A DNA stretch of 7,276 nucleotides from positions 1-7,276 of the forward strand of contig JAAOIJ010000034.1 of NCBI GenBank assembly GCA_015163815.1, in the 5' to 3' direction. This DNA is from Endozoicomonadaceae bacterium. GTDB taxonomy: Bacteria; Pseudomonadota; Gammaproteobacteria; Pseudomonadales; Endozoicomonadaceae. Positions 1 through 6,497 of this stretch are shown here, piece after piece. Under the pieces are notes generated by a model that saw only the letters and a program-made list of their open reading frames with translations, was not told the DNA's origin and made no database searches. Numbering within the stretch: the stretch's first letter is position 1; each line of letters opens with the position of its first letter. Both the position numbers and the translations under genes were made by a program.

Positions 1-1076
1 ATTTAATTAAAAAAGAGGTCAATATAACGCATCAAGATATCGATCATGAATCTTATCAAGTCATGTTACAAGCATTACACTATGCCGGCTATCGAACATT
101 AGAAGAAGCAGTAGCATCTGGACTGCATATCATGGCACCTGGCCCTGTTTTTACGACCTGGGTTTCATTGACAGGTAGCTCAATTTTTAATGGGAATAAT
201 AATCCTCCACGTCAATTTGATTTGAGATCTAATTTACTTGATATCGCCAATCTATTACAATCAGCAAGCATTCCATTGATTATAGTTTATACCGAACTCA
301 ATATGAATCCAGATGCGAAAGAGATGCTGATATCCGATTTTGAGCATCGCAATATTTTAGTCATCAATACAGAAGAACTGTACACTTTAAACAAGACTTC
401 TGATTTTTTGAAAAAGCAAACACAAGAATTTCACACTTTAGACAAATTGTCTAATGATAAGCACAAAAAACTGTTCTATCTTATGGATCAGTTAAGATTC
501 TATATTATCCAGGATAAAAAGCTGTTTATTGAACAATCTATCAGAATAGCTAGAGAGCAAAATAAATTGAGTATAGCTTATAGTCTTGAACAGACTCAAA
601 AAGGATCATTAAGTTATACAGATGCAGATAATATATTGTTTAAACCACCGATGTATCAGCTTGCGCCTCCTTTTATAGTCATTGGAATTATAATGGAATC
701 AGTATTTTTAAACTATTTGAAAACAATTTTGCCCCCTCATAAGATATCTAATATATTAGATATTGAAACAGCTGCTTTGCTTGCGAATGAAAGCCCCCAT
801 GGAAGTCCTCTCACAGTCACAATAGACAAAACCGAACTCAAAAAAAAATACTATCATCTCGCTCATGCACTATCATCTAATACGTTAGACATGAAGCTAT
901 CTTTAATCAATACTACACAAAGATTTTTGCTTCATACAGACATAGGCTATCTGAGAACTGATCATAATAAGGTAACCGATACTGCTCCCTCTCCTCAAGA
1001 AAAAAAATTAGCAATCATACAGCAGCATGCTTGGATGTATTATGCTCGAACAGAATCATGGAGGCAGAAAAAATAA
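1..1076 (+). CDS. Putative DXD glycosyltransferase, tandem copy 1 (5' end outside window)
   Basis: The frame is open from base 3, with no stop before TAA at 1074-1076, so the gene starts left of the window. By comparison with copy 2, about 210 N-terminal residues are missing. Numbered from the Met at 63, visible motifs are a Trp at 33 (FTTWVSL), a beta-strand-like IPLIIVYTE at 70-78, an NILVINTEEL block at 97-106, MDQLRF with D142 and R145, and YTDADN with the DXD pair D187/D189 followed by KPP. The order Trp, D-x-L-R, Y-x-D-x-D matches GT-A sugar transferases of the Gly_transf_sug / large clostridial toxin type, where Trp stacks on the nucleotide and DXD binds the metal and UDP-sugar. The gap between D-x-L-R and DXD is about 42 residues, longer than usual, so the assignment is probable rather than sure. 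The C-terminus ends in TESWRQKK; the TESWR part is shared with copy 2. No signal peptide can be judged. Substrate is unknown; a host-directed effector role is inference. Confidence 0.62.
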   Translation, partial: LIKKEVNITHQDIDHESYQVMLQALHYAGYRTLEEAVASGLHIMAPGPVFTTWVSLTGSSIFNGNNNPPRQFDLRSNLLDIANLLQSASIPLIIVYTELNMNPDAKEMLISDFEHRNILVINTEELYTLNKTSDFLKKQTQEFHTLDKLSNDKHKKLFYLMDQLRFYIIQDKKLFIEQSIRIAREQNKLSIAYSLEQTQKGSLSYTDADNILFKPPMYQLAPPFIVIGIIMESVFLNYLKTILPPHKISNILDIETAALLANESPHGSPLTVTIDKTELKKKYYHLAHALSSNTLDMKLSLINTTQRFLLHTDIGYLRTDHNKVTDTAPSPQEKKLAIIQQHAWMYYARTESWRQKK

Positions 1077-1364
1077 AAAAATGCTTTTAATACACAATCA
1101 GAAGTATATCTTGAGAACAATCATTAAACGATCAATACAAACAATACTCATCATAGATATACTCAAAAAATACTCACAAGTGACCACGACGCATTAACAT
1201 GCAAAACATTTTGATGATATGATTCTAACCTGATATGCCAAGAGTATGATCATGGACGAAAACCAAGATACGCTTAAAAAATATATCCTGTGGACATATC
1301 TGTTCAAAGTAATAGACAGCATTCCAGGAAAACAGGATGGCATAATGCCTGTAAAAGCTTATGC
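1..1364 (+). repeat. Tandem duplication unit, copy 1 (right-hand part)
   Basis: Bases 1-1364 align with 2331-3701 at an offset of about 2330, dropping to 2328 through small indels. The match covers the glycosyltransferase gene and continues through its non-coding downstream region, fading near the shared tract gcctgtaaaag. Identity is very high at the start of the alignment, drops in the middle of the gene, and is nearly complete again from the last 40 codons to about 1246. Confidence 0.85.
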
Positions 1365-1608
1365 GATTGTTTATTGTAAATGCATGATTGTTAAAATAAA
1401 AAACAACCGACACAAGCTTTTTATATTGAAAATACACCCTATATCATGATCTGGAATGTCTGAACAATCAGAATACTCATACTCTCTATCTGTTAAAATA
1501 GTCTCAGTCTAATTTGGTGCTAGGCTTTATTCTCATCTAATCACAAAGAAACAACCAGTATCATATACAGTGTAATCGTACATAAACAAATGAAATTAAT
1601 TGGAACTT

Positions 1609-1637
1609 TTGACGTATGAGCAGACTCTAAGTTATTA
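1609..1637 (+). promoter_or_regulatory. Candidate sigma-70 promoter for copy 2
   Basis: TTGACG at 1609-1614 is one base off the -35 consensus. A weak -10, TTATTA at 1632-1637, lies 17 bases downstream. Transcription would begin near 1645 and give a leader of roughly 87 bases before the ATG at 1732. The -10 overlaps the first inverted repeat. In DNA this AT-rich a good -10 is easily found by chance, so support rests mainly on the -35 and the spacing. Confidence 0.35.
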
Positions 1638-1680
1638 GAGATACAATATGATGACTATTTTTTCATACATAGTCTCATAT
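1625..1680 (+). promoter_or_regulatory. Two adjacent inverted repeats upstream of copy 2
   Basis: The first is perfect: ctctaa (1625-1630), loop gtta, ttagag (1635-1640). The second is imperfect: atatgatgactat (1646-1658) pairs with atagtctcatat (1669-1680), leaving one bulged base and a 10-base loop. They sit about 50 bases before the start codon, between the candidate promoter and the ribosome binding site. They could be an operator or an mRNA leader structure. They are not good terminators, since the run of T is in the loop rather than after the stem. Confidence 0.4.
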
Positions 1681-1718
1681 GACCTAGCAAGCATAAGTTA
1701 CTAATTTAAAATAAGAAA

Positions 1719-1724
1719 AAGGAG
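1719..1724 (+). promoter_or_regulatory. Ribosome binding site of copy 2
   Basis: AAGGAG lies 7 bases before ATG at 1732. It is a near-perfect Shine-Dalgarno sequence and fixes the authentic start of copy 2 in a frame that then stops at 1834. This shows that the longer frame running to 2449 is a continuation of the same gene, not an independent one. Confidence 0.75.
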
Positions 1725-1756
1725 TATCCAAATGAATTTTACCATGAATCAATCAC

Positions 1757-2449
1757 TTGTATCCAATATACATAACACATTATCAATTGTCGTTAATCCG
1801 GACAATCAAGAGGACTTATATACTCGTCTGTCTTGAGACAGGACCTCTGAATCAAGCGCTTTTGAGTACTAATCCAAGAAATAAACTTATGGTGAATATT
1901 GCAAGATTTGAACGCATACAAGATGATCGTGATCCAGATCATTTTTTTTCTTCAGGCACAGGGTCTCTTCGAAAGAATTATTCAATCACAGCACAAGGTC
2001 AGTTAACGCTATTAGATATTTATAAAGATATTGCCAATCATAATATAATCAGTCCTCACGTTTTGATGTGTACACGAGATAACCAATCTTATATTTTTTA
2101 CGATCAGCTGGATCATTTTCTGGTCGTATTAGACAAAAAACCTACGACTTATCAGATTAAGTCATTCAATGTGAATCCTAGCACTGAATTGTGTCAACTG
2201 GAAGGGGGCTTTGAATTGGCTATTACGCCTATTCTAGAAGATCATATTCAAGCATCTTTAACTTTTAAATCTATAGATTTAATGACAGGACCGGAAATCC
2301 CTTTTGCTAGGCAAGCTTTTATTTTAGATCATTTCATTAAAAAAGAGGTTAATATAACGCATCAAGATATCGTTCATGAATCTTATCAAGTCATGTTACA
2401 AGCATTACACTGCCGGCTATCGAACATTAGAAGAAGCAGTAGAATCTAG
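1757..2449 (+). CDS. Fragment of copy 2: N-terminal region before the glycosyltransferase part
   Basis: This open frame holds the middle of copy 2. Its genuine coding part runs from about 1832 (LETGPLNQALL) to about 2410, and the last dozen codons after the 2-base deletion are out of frame. The nominal start is a TTG with no ribosome binding site, so it is probably not translated on its own. The region reads as a soluble alpha/beta segment with several strand-like stretches, such as SYIFYDQLDHFLVVLD and FELAITPI. I do not recognise a domain and see no transmembrane segment. Near the end, NITHQDIVHESYQVMLQALH matches the first codons of copy 1 almost exactly. In the intact family this region precedes the sugar-nucleotide fold, so it may be a targeting or substrate-binding part; that is inference. 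Confidence 0.45.
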   Translation: MYPIYITHYQLSLIRTIKRTYILVCLETGPLNQALLSTNPRNKLMVNIARFERIQDDRDPDHFFSSGTGSLRKNYSITAQGQLTLLDIYKDIANHNIISPHVLMCTRDNQSYIFYDQLDHFLVVLDKKPTTYQIKSFNVNPSTELCQLEGGFELAITPILEDHIQASLTFKSIDLMTGPEIPFARQAFILDHFIKKEVNITHQDIVHESYQVMLQALHCRLSNIRRSSRI

Positions 2450-3701
2450 ACTGCATATCATGGCACCTGGCCCTGTCTTTACGACCTGGGTTTCCTTAAC
2501 AGGTAGCTCAATTTTTAATGGGAAAAATAATCCTCCACGTCAACTTGATTTTAGATCTAATTTACTTGATATCGCCAATCTATTACAACTAGCAAACATT
2601 CCATTGATTATAGTTTATACCGAACTCAATATGAATCCAGGTGAAAAAGAGACACTGAGATCCGATTTTAAGCATAACAATATTTTAGTCATCAATACAC
2701 AAGAACTGAACACTTTAGGAGAGATTTCTTATCTTTTGAAAAAGAATAGACGAAATTTTGACATTTCAGAAAAGCATTCTGATGTTAGGCATGCAATCTT
2801 ATTACATCTTCTGGATGCGTTAAGGTTCAATATTTTCAGGGATAAAAATATGTTTATTGCACAAGCTATCAGAATAGCTAGAGAGCAAAATAAACAGAAT
2901 ATAGCTTATAGTCTTGAACAGACTCAACAAGGATCATTAATTTATACAGATGCAGATAATATATTGTTGAAACCACCGATGTATCAGCTTGCTCCTCCCT
3001 ATTTACTAAGGACAACTACACTGGCAAGAGAGGCTTTAAACTATTTTAAAACAACTTTCACTCCTAGTAAGATATCTCCTATATTAGATATTGATACAGG
3101 CACTTTGCTTGAACATGAAAGTCACAGTGAACACCCTATCACAGTAACAATAGACACATCCGAACTCAAAAAACAAACCAATCATATAGCTCATGAATTA
3201 TCATCTAATACGTTAGACATGAAGCTAGTTTTAGACAATCAGGATGAGCATTATTTTTTTCAATCGGATATAGGCTATCTTAGAACTGATAATGTTGCAA
3301 GATACACGCCTCTTCTCTCTTATCAAGAAAAAAAATTAGCAATCATACAGCAGTATGCTTGGTTATATATTGCTCGAACAGAATCATGGAGGTAGAAAAA
3401 ATAAAAAAATGCTTTCAATACACAATCAGAAGTATATCTTGAGAACAATCATCAAACGATCAATACAAACAATACTCATCATAGATATACTCAAAAAATA
3501 CTCACAAGTGACCATGACGCATTAACATGCAAAACATTTTGATGATATGATTCTAACCTGATATGCCAAGAGTATGATGACTCGCGAAAACCAAAATACG
3601 CTTTAAAAATACACCCTAGACATATTTGTTCAAAGTAATAGACGGCATGCCAGAAAACAGGATGGCATCACAAAAAAAGCTTGCCTGTAAAAGGCTTATG
3701 C
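2331..3701 (+). repeat. Tandem duplication unit, copy 2 (right-hand part)
   Basis: This is the partner of 1-1364. Relative to copy 1 it has the 2-base deletion at 2410/2411, a TAG in place of CAG at the gene end, and an insertion containing caaaaaaagctt near 3670-3682. Similarity ends around 3701, just after gcctgtaaaaggcttatgc. Confidence 0.85.
2376..3395 (+). CDS. Fragment of copy 2: glycosyltransferase region
   Basis: The genuine coding part begins at about 2411 (AGYRTLEEAV). The nominal ATG at 2376 lies in the overlap with the preceding frame and has no visible ribosome binding site. The motifs of copy 1 are all kept: TTWVSLTGSS, IPLIIVYTELN, D-x-L-R in LLDALRF, and the DXD block YTDADNILLKPP, read here as the nucleotide-sugar and metal site. 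Near the C-terminus SSNTLDMKL, DIGYLRTD and ARTESWR are conserved. Between these blocks the protein differs strongly from copy 1, for example after ELNTL and after LAPPYLL, so the two copies may have had different targets. The C-terminus stops directly after ESWR, where copy 1 reads through a CAG codon for three more residues. Confidence 0.5.
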   Translation: MNLIKSCYKHYTAGYRTLEEAVESRLHIMAPGPVFTTWVSLTGSSIFNGKNNPPRQLDFRSNLLDIANLLQLANIPLIIVYTELNMNPGEKETLRSDFKHNNILVINTQELNTLGEISYLLKKNRRNFDISEKHSDVRHAILLHLLDALRFNIFRDKNMFIAQAIRIAREQNKQNIAYSLEQTQQGSLIYTDADNILLKPPMYQLAPPYLLRTTTLAREALNYFKTTFTPSKISPILDIDTGTLLEHESHSEHPITVTIDTSELKKQTNHIAHELSSNTLDMKLVLDNQDEHYFFQSDIGYLRTDNVARYTPLLSYQEKKLAIIQQYAWLYIARTESWR

Positions 3702-3771
3702 TACTCTCTATTCGTTGAAAATACATTTTTTTACAAAAAAAATCTAGATACAAAACATATGAAGTAAAAAA
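3396..3771 (+). other. Non-coding tail of copy 2
   Basis: The first 180 bases differ from the tail of copy 1 (1077-1246) at only about three positions. That is far fewer differences than in the middle of the adjacent coding region. After about 3575 the two tails diverge. There is no open frame of note, and stops occur in all forward frames. From 3702 to 3771 there is only A/T-rich sequence. Confidence 0.6.
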
Positions 3772-4147
3772 ATTGATGATCAAGTATTTAAAAAAGAGGC
3801 AACTTACAATATAAAAAAATGATTACTGTTGATCATAACAAAGCATTTTATCAGCATGAAATTTCATTTAAACCATGAAAAATAAAGTGATATTGTCTAT
3901 GTTCTAGACTTAATTTAAATTAAAATAGCCAAGGATTAATTTGTCAATATCTGCCAAATAAAACAAAATGGATGCGTATAGAAGATTGTGATATTTTAGC
4001 GACCCAAAAAATATTCAATGACAAGTTCATAAAAACGTTAAAATATTGAGCACTTAACAAGTATGCGAGGAATAGAAAAACCTTTAGATGTTGCACTTCA
4101 TAGTTGAATGGGCCTTTCTTTAGGATTGATTAAAGATCCGATTAAAT
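3772..4147 (+). pseudogene. Coding-like remnants of a decayed gene
   Basis: Short protein-like stretches follow each other in alternating frames. They are IDDQVFKKEATYNIKK from 3772, MITVDHNKAFYQHEISFKP (3819-3878), a 41-codon stretch from 3924 that includes QYLPNKTKWMRIEDCD and ends at TGA 4047, and MRGIEKPLDVALHS from 4063. The last is interrupted by TGA at 4105 and continues as MGLSLGLIKDPIK to TAA 4145-4147. The composition looks more like real protein than random A/T-rich translation. I recognise no family, and similarity to any intact gene is untested. Confidence 0.3.
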
Positions 4148-4710
4148 AAGTCGATATATTCAATATGAATAGACACAGTATCAAACAGAGTCAAATAAAA
4201 AATTGTTATTTTTTATGAATCAGCATGACATAAAACATAATGCAACCTATTTCAAAAAAATAACGAACAAGTAATTGAAAAATAAATCAATAATTCGGAA
4301 TAACATTTAACATGTCAATATGCAAAGTTATCGACCAATGCATACTGTACATTATTCTGATATGACGAACATACTAATAAACATAACATTCACATTATTT
4401 GTGAAATATTAAAAAAATTAGATATCTTCAATATATTCACCTTATGTGATAGGCATGCATCATTGGTCTTGATAAAATGCCCTATACATCATAGCCAATT
4501 GATATAATTGAGCAGATGATTTAGTATTTTTATTAAAAAAAACAAGGCAAGATGATCCATCTTATAATTCATATTATATTTTTAATTCAAATATGATGCC
4601 AGAATAATCAATTGTTAATACAAAAAAGATATCGATTACATCCATAATAAATAGCCCACTCTGCTAAGGAGTGTCTTGTATAAAATACATTAATATAACT
4701 GGAATTTAAT
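4148..4710 (+). other. Gene-free, probably decayed region
   Basis: No intact gene is visible. The longest plausible coding-like piece is a 48-codon open stretch at 4361-4507 (containing HIICEILKKLDIFNIFTLCD), with no start signal. A small inverted repeat, cactc (4657-4661) and gagtg (4669-4673), lies just before the leader of the next gene and is too short to interpret. The region resembles decayed accessory DNA. Confidence 0.4.
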
Positions 4711-4896
4711 ATGCTAACAAAAAATAATATACTCTATTTTCCACTTAAAATAATATTTTACTTCTTTGTTTTTAATTGAACAATCATACACACGCCTATC
4801 AAAGCAAGTGACTCAAACGATGAACTAATCACACTGCCAAACATAAATCCTCAAGAAGAAAAAAATAAATTAGCTTCTAGTTTAGTCATCACAGCA
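4711..4896 (+). other. Signal-peptide-like leader of the next gene, interrupted by TGA
   Basis: An ATG at 4711, with a weak GGAA 7 bases upstream, opens MLTKNNILYFPLKIIFYFFV, a short basic start followed by a hydrophobic core. At codon 23 there is a TGA (4777-4779). The same frame then continues without another stop (TIIHTPIKASDSND) directly into the large open frame at 4897. IKA-S would be a reasonable signal peptidase I site. This looks like the true N-terminus of a 451-residue exported protein, with a nonsense mutation in or just after the signal peptide. Confidence 0.5.
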
Positions 4897-6066
4897 ATGA
4901 CAAATAATACACAGGCATTTCAAGAAATTTTAAAAATAATAGAACAAAGCGGTTATTTTATAGAATACGACTTTTATGATATGTTGATATCGCATTTGAT
5001 TTTAAATATCAACAAGATATTGGAAATTAACTCGAGACTATCATTTGATGTCAATCATTTACAATTATTATTGATGAAAATATTTACAAGCCAAATAAAT
5101 AACACGACTTATCTTCAGTTTTTTAAAAAAAACATTATAGCAGGAATAGCATGGAATAAAAAAAATGAGATAGACTTTAAAAACGCCTCTATTTTATTGC
5201 TCAATGTGATTCAAGTAGGTATTCAACTACATACTGATTTTCTAACAAATCATTTTATGAACGAGATAAAAAGTCTATTTTTACATCAAAAATATATTCA
5301 CATAGACAATATATTACAGATAACATCTAAAGATTATACCTTCAATTTCACTGATTTCATGGATATTCATACTGCTAAATATTGTTTATTTTTATCTTCT
5401 CAAACAGAGAAGTTAAAATTAATATCTCAAAATAATGCTGATGTAAAAAATAAAAAAATATACCTATTGCATCAATATATTCTTAATAATAAACAAGATG
5501 CAGTACTGAATAATTTTGAGTTTTCGACATGTGAAGCAAAAATCATAGGGCAAAATATTATCAAAAGTAAAAGTGAAAACGATGTCAAATTAATACAAGA
5601 AAAATTAATGAAATATCAGGATCAATGGACAGAAATTGATAAAATATTATTTATTTATTTAGCAATCAAAACAGTTAAGCTTCCTATCTATCAGCTATTA
5701 ATCAATCAACAATATTTTCCAAAACAGATAGACAATAAAAAACTGATCCTATCCATGTTAACTTATCATTTTTTTTCAAAAACAGAGATAAGTGAAAGGT
5801 TTCATATTAATTTTTTAGATTATTTAGAACCTATTCTACATAATACTGACAAAGAAGAAATCATTACGATTGCTAACACAGCTCAGATCCCTTTTATTTT
5901 CTGCTGCTTACTACCAACAATGCATTTAATACAAGCTCAATCCTATATCAAGCAATTAATACCATTAGGTTTTAGACAAGACGTTCCTTTTAGATTTCAA
6001 TATGAGGGCACAAACTATACAATCACTGCCAAAGAGTTAGAAGATTTCCATTTTATACGATTATAA
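4897..6066 (+). CDS. Hypothetical protein, probably helical, possibly formerly exported
   Basis: The protein of 389 residues from the first internal ATG is not recognised. It is rich in Ile, Leu, Asn, Lys and Gln, without Gly-rich loops or catalytic-looking motifs. It reads as a series of amphipathic helices, for example QAFQEILKIIEQSGYFIEYD, VNHLQLLLMKIF, ASILLLNVIQVGIQLHTDF and SYIKQLIPLGF, which would suit an alpha-solenoid or scaffold protein. No transmembrane span is evident. The C-terminus (FRFQYEGTNYTITAKELEDF) is the only part that looks like beta hairpin. ATG 4897 has no ribosome binding site, whereas the frame extends upstream to a better start at 4711 across one TGA, so the gene is likely a recent pseudogene or is expressed poorly. 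It ends at TAA and converges on the minus-strand kinase-like gene. Confidence 0.6.
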   Translation: MTNNTQAFQEILKIIEQSGYFIEYDFYDMLISHLILNINKILEINSRLSFDVNHLQLLLMKIFTSQINNTTYLQFFKKNIIAGIAWNKKNEIDFKNASILLLNVIQVGIQLHTDFLTNHFMNEIKSLFLHQKYIHIDNILQITSKDYTFNFTDFMDIHTAKYCLFLSSQTEKLKLISQNNADVKNKKIYLLHQYILNNKQDAVLNNFEFSTCEAKIIGQNIIKSKSENDVKLIQEKLMKYQDQWTEIDKILFIYLAIKTVKLPIYQLLINQQYFPKQIDNKKLILSMLTYHFFSKTEISERFHINFLDYLEPILHNTDKEEIITIANTAQIPFIFCCLLPTMHLIQAQSYIKQLIPLGFRQDVPFRFQYEGTNYTITAKELEDFHFIRL

Positions 6067-6131
6067 TCAATACAAATACTCTTTTATTCGATATGGAATA
6101 TCATTTTAAGGCTTACAGATAGGAGTATATT

Positions 6132-6188
6132 GAGACTTTTGCAATAAGACATTAGAAATGTTTTAACATAGCTTATTGCAAAGGACTC
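6132..6188. terminator. Imperfect 17-bp inverted repeat between convergent genes
   Basis: gagacttttgcaataag (6132-6148) and cttattgcaaaggactc (6172-6188) are inverted repeats matching at 15 of 17 positions, with 11 contiguous perfect pairs next to the loop. The 23-base centre contains further small palindromes: acatt-aga-aatgt (6149-6161) and tgttttaaca (6159-6168). The position, about 65 bases after one gene and at the end of the opposing one, suits a bidirectional terminator, though no clean T-run follows. Alternatively, the GAG-ending arms resemble terminal repeats of a small non-autonomous mobile element. Confidence 0.45.
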
Positions 6189-6497
6189 ATGATGCGTACA
6201 AATCTGATAGAAACGGTAATGAAGTACTGATTAGCTGTAAATCTTCTTTGAATTCCATCAATGTATCATAATCAATATGTTTGATATTATTTGCTATATT
6301 TTTTATTGAGATAACAGGCACATCGACATCGACTAGCCAGGAGCAGATGAGTATTTTTTTGTTATGCTATTGAATAAAGATTCCCTTTTCAACCAATCTT
6401 TTTTAGAGTAACAGCTTCCCCATTGTTCTTCAGTTACTTCACTAGAATATAGGCAACAATCCATCTTGTCAGACACAATATATTCTTGAAACATCGT
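6187..6497 (-). pseudogene. Detached C-terminal part of the kinase-like gene
   Basis: Past the TAG at 6500-6498, the same frame stays open for 54 codons (TMFQEYIVSDKMDC, then VTEEQWGSCYSKKDW and LKRESLFNSITKK) to a TAG at 6335-6333. Just before that second stop lies a run of seven T on the plus strand (6354-6360). Shifting frame there gives a further protein-like stretch (ILICSWLVDVDVPVISIKN, then HIDYDTLMEFKEDL) ending at TGA 6189-6187. This suggests the ancestral protein had about 100 more residues, the expected size of the rest of a kinase C-lobe. Homology of this tail to kinases cannot be shown by eye. Confidence 0.4.

Larger units (their letters stand above)
1077..1731 (+). other. Intergenic region between the two glycosyltransferase copies
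   Basis: This is about 650 bases without a convincing gene. The first part (to about 1364) is the duplicated tail and is nearly identical to 3396-3577 over its first 180 bases. It is rich in short repeated words such as atactca. A 67-codon open frame from 1246 is not kept in copy 2, where the matching sequence hits a stop after about ten codons, so it is not treated as a gene. From 1365 to about 1600 I see nothing recognisable. The last 120 bases hold the promoter, hairpins and ribosome binding site of copy 2, listed separately. Confidence 0.6.
1732..3395 (+). pseudogene. Tandem copy 2 of the DXD glycosyltransferase, broken by two frameshifts
   Basis: Start to stop spans about 555 codons, which gives the likely full length of the family: an N-terminal region of about 225 residues plus the glycosyltransferase region. 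The gene starts at ATG 1732 (strong ribosome binding site, opening MNFTMNQSLV) and reads 34 codons to TGA at 1834-1836. The protein continues one frame over (ETGPLNQALL) to about 2410. There copy 2 has cactgccgg where copy 1 has cactatgccgg, a 2-base deletion that moves the reading into a third frame, which ends at TAG 3393-3395. Joined across the breaks, the sequence matches copy 1 from its first visible codon. The first break cannot be checked by comparison because the matching part of copy 1 is outside the window. Catalytic motifs remain intact, which suggests recent inactivation or, less likely, expression as separate pieces. Confidence 0.7.

Noticed and set aside
1246..1449. 67-codon open frame on the plus strand and an overlapping 70-codon frame on the minus strand in the tail of copy 1
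   Set aside because: The aligned tail of copy 2 stops after about ten codons in the plus frame, there is no ribosome binding site, and the translations show no protein-like pattern.
4047..4779. TGA codons at 4047, 4105 and 4777 falling where Trp could fit, hinting at UGA recoded as Trp
   Set aside because: The better coding stretches use TGG for Trp and the transposase ends in TGA; two of the three sites are in obviously decayed sequence. Recoding would need UGA in conserved Trp positions of intact genes.
6067..6082. atcaatacaaatactc after the helical protein gene, similar to atcaatacaaacaatactc in the glycosyltransferase tails
   Set aside because: Short, low-complexity and A/T-rich; chance similarity cannot be excluded.
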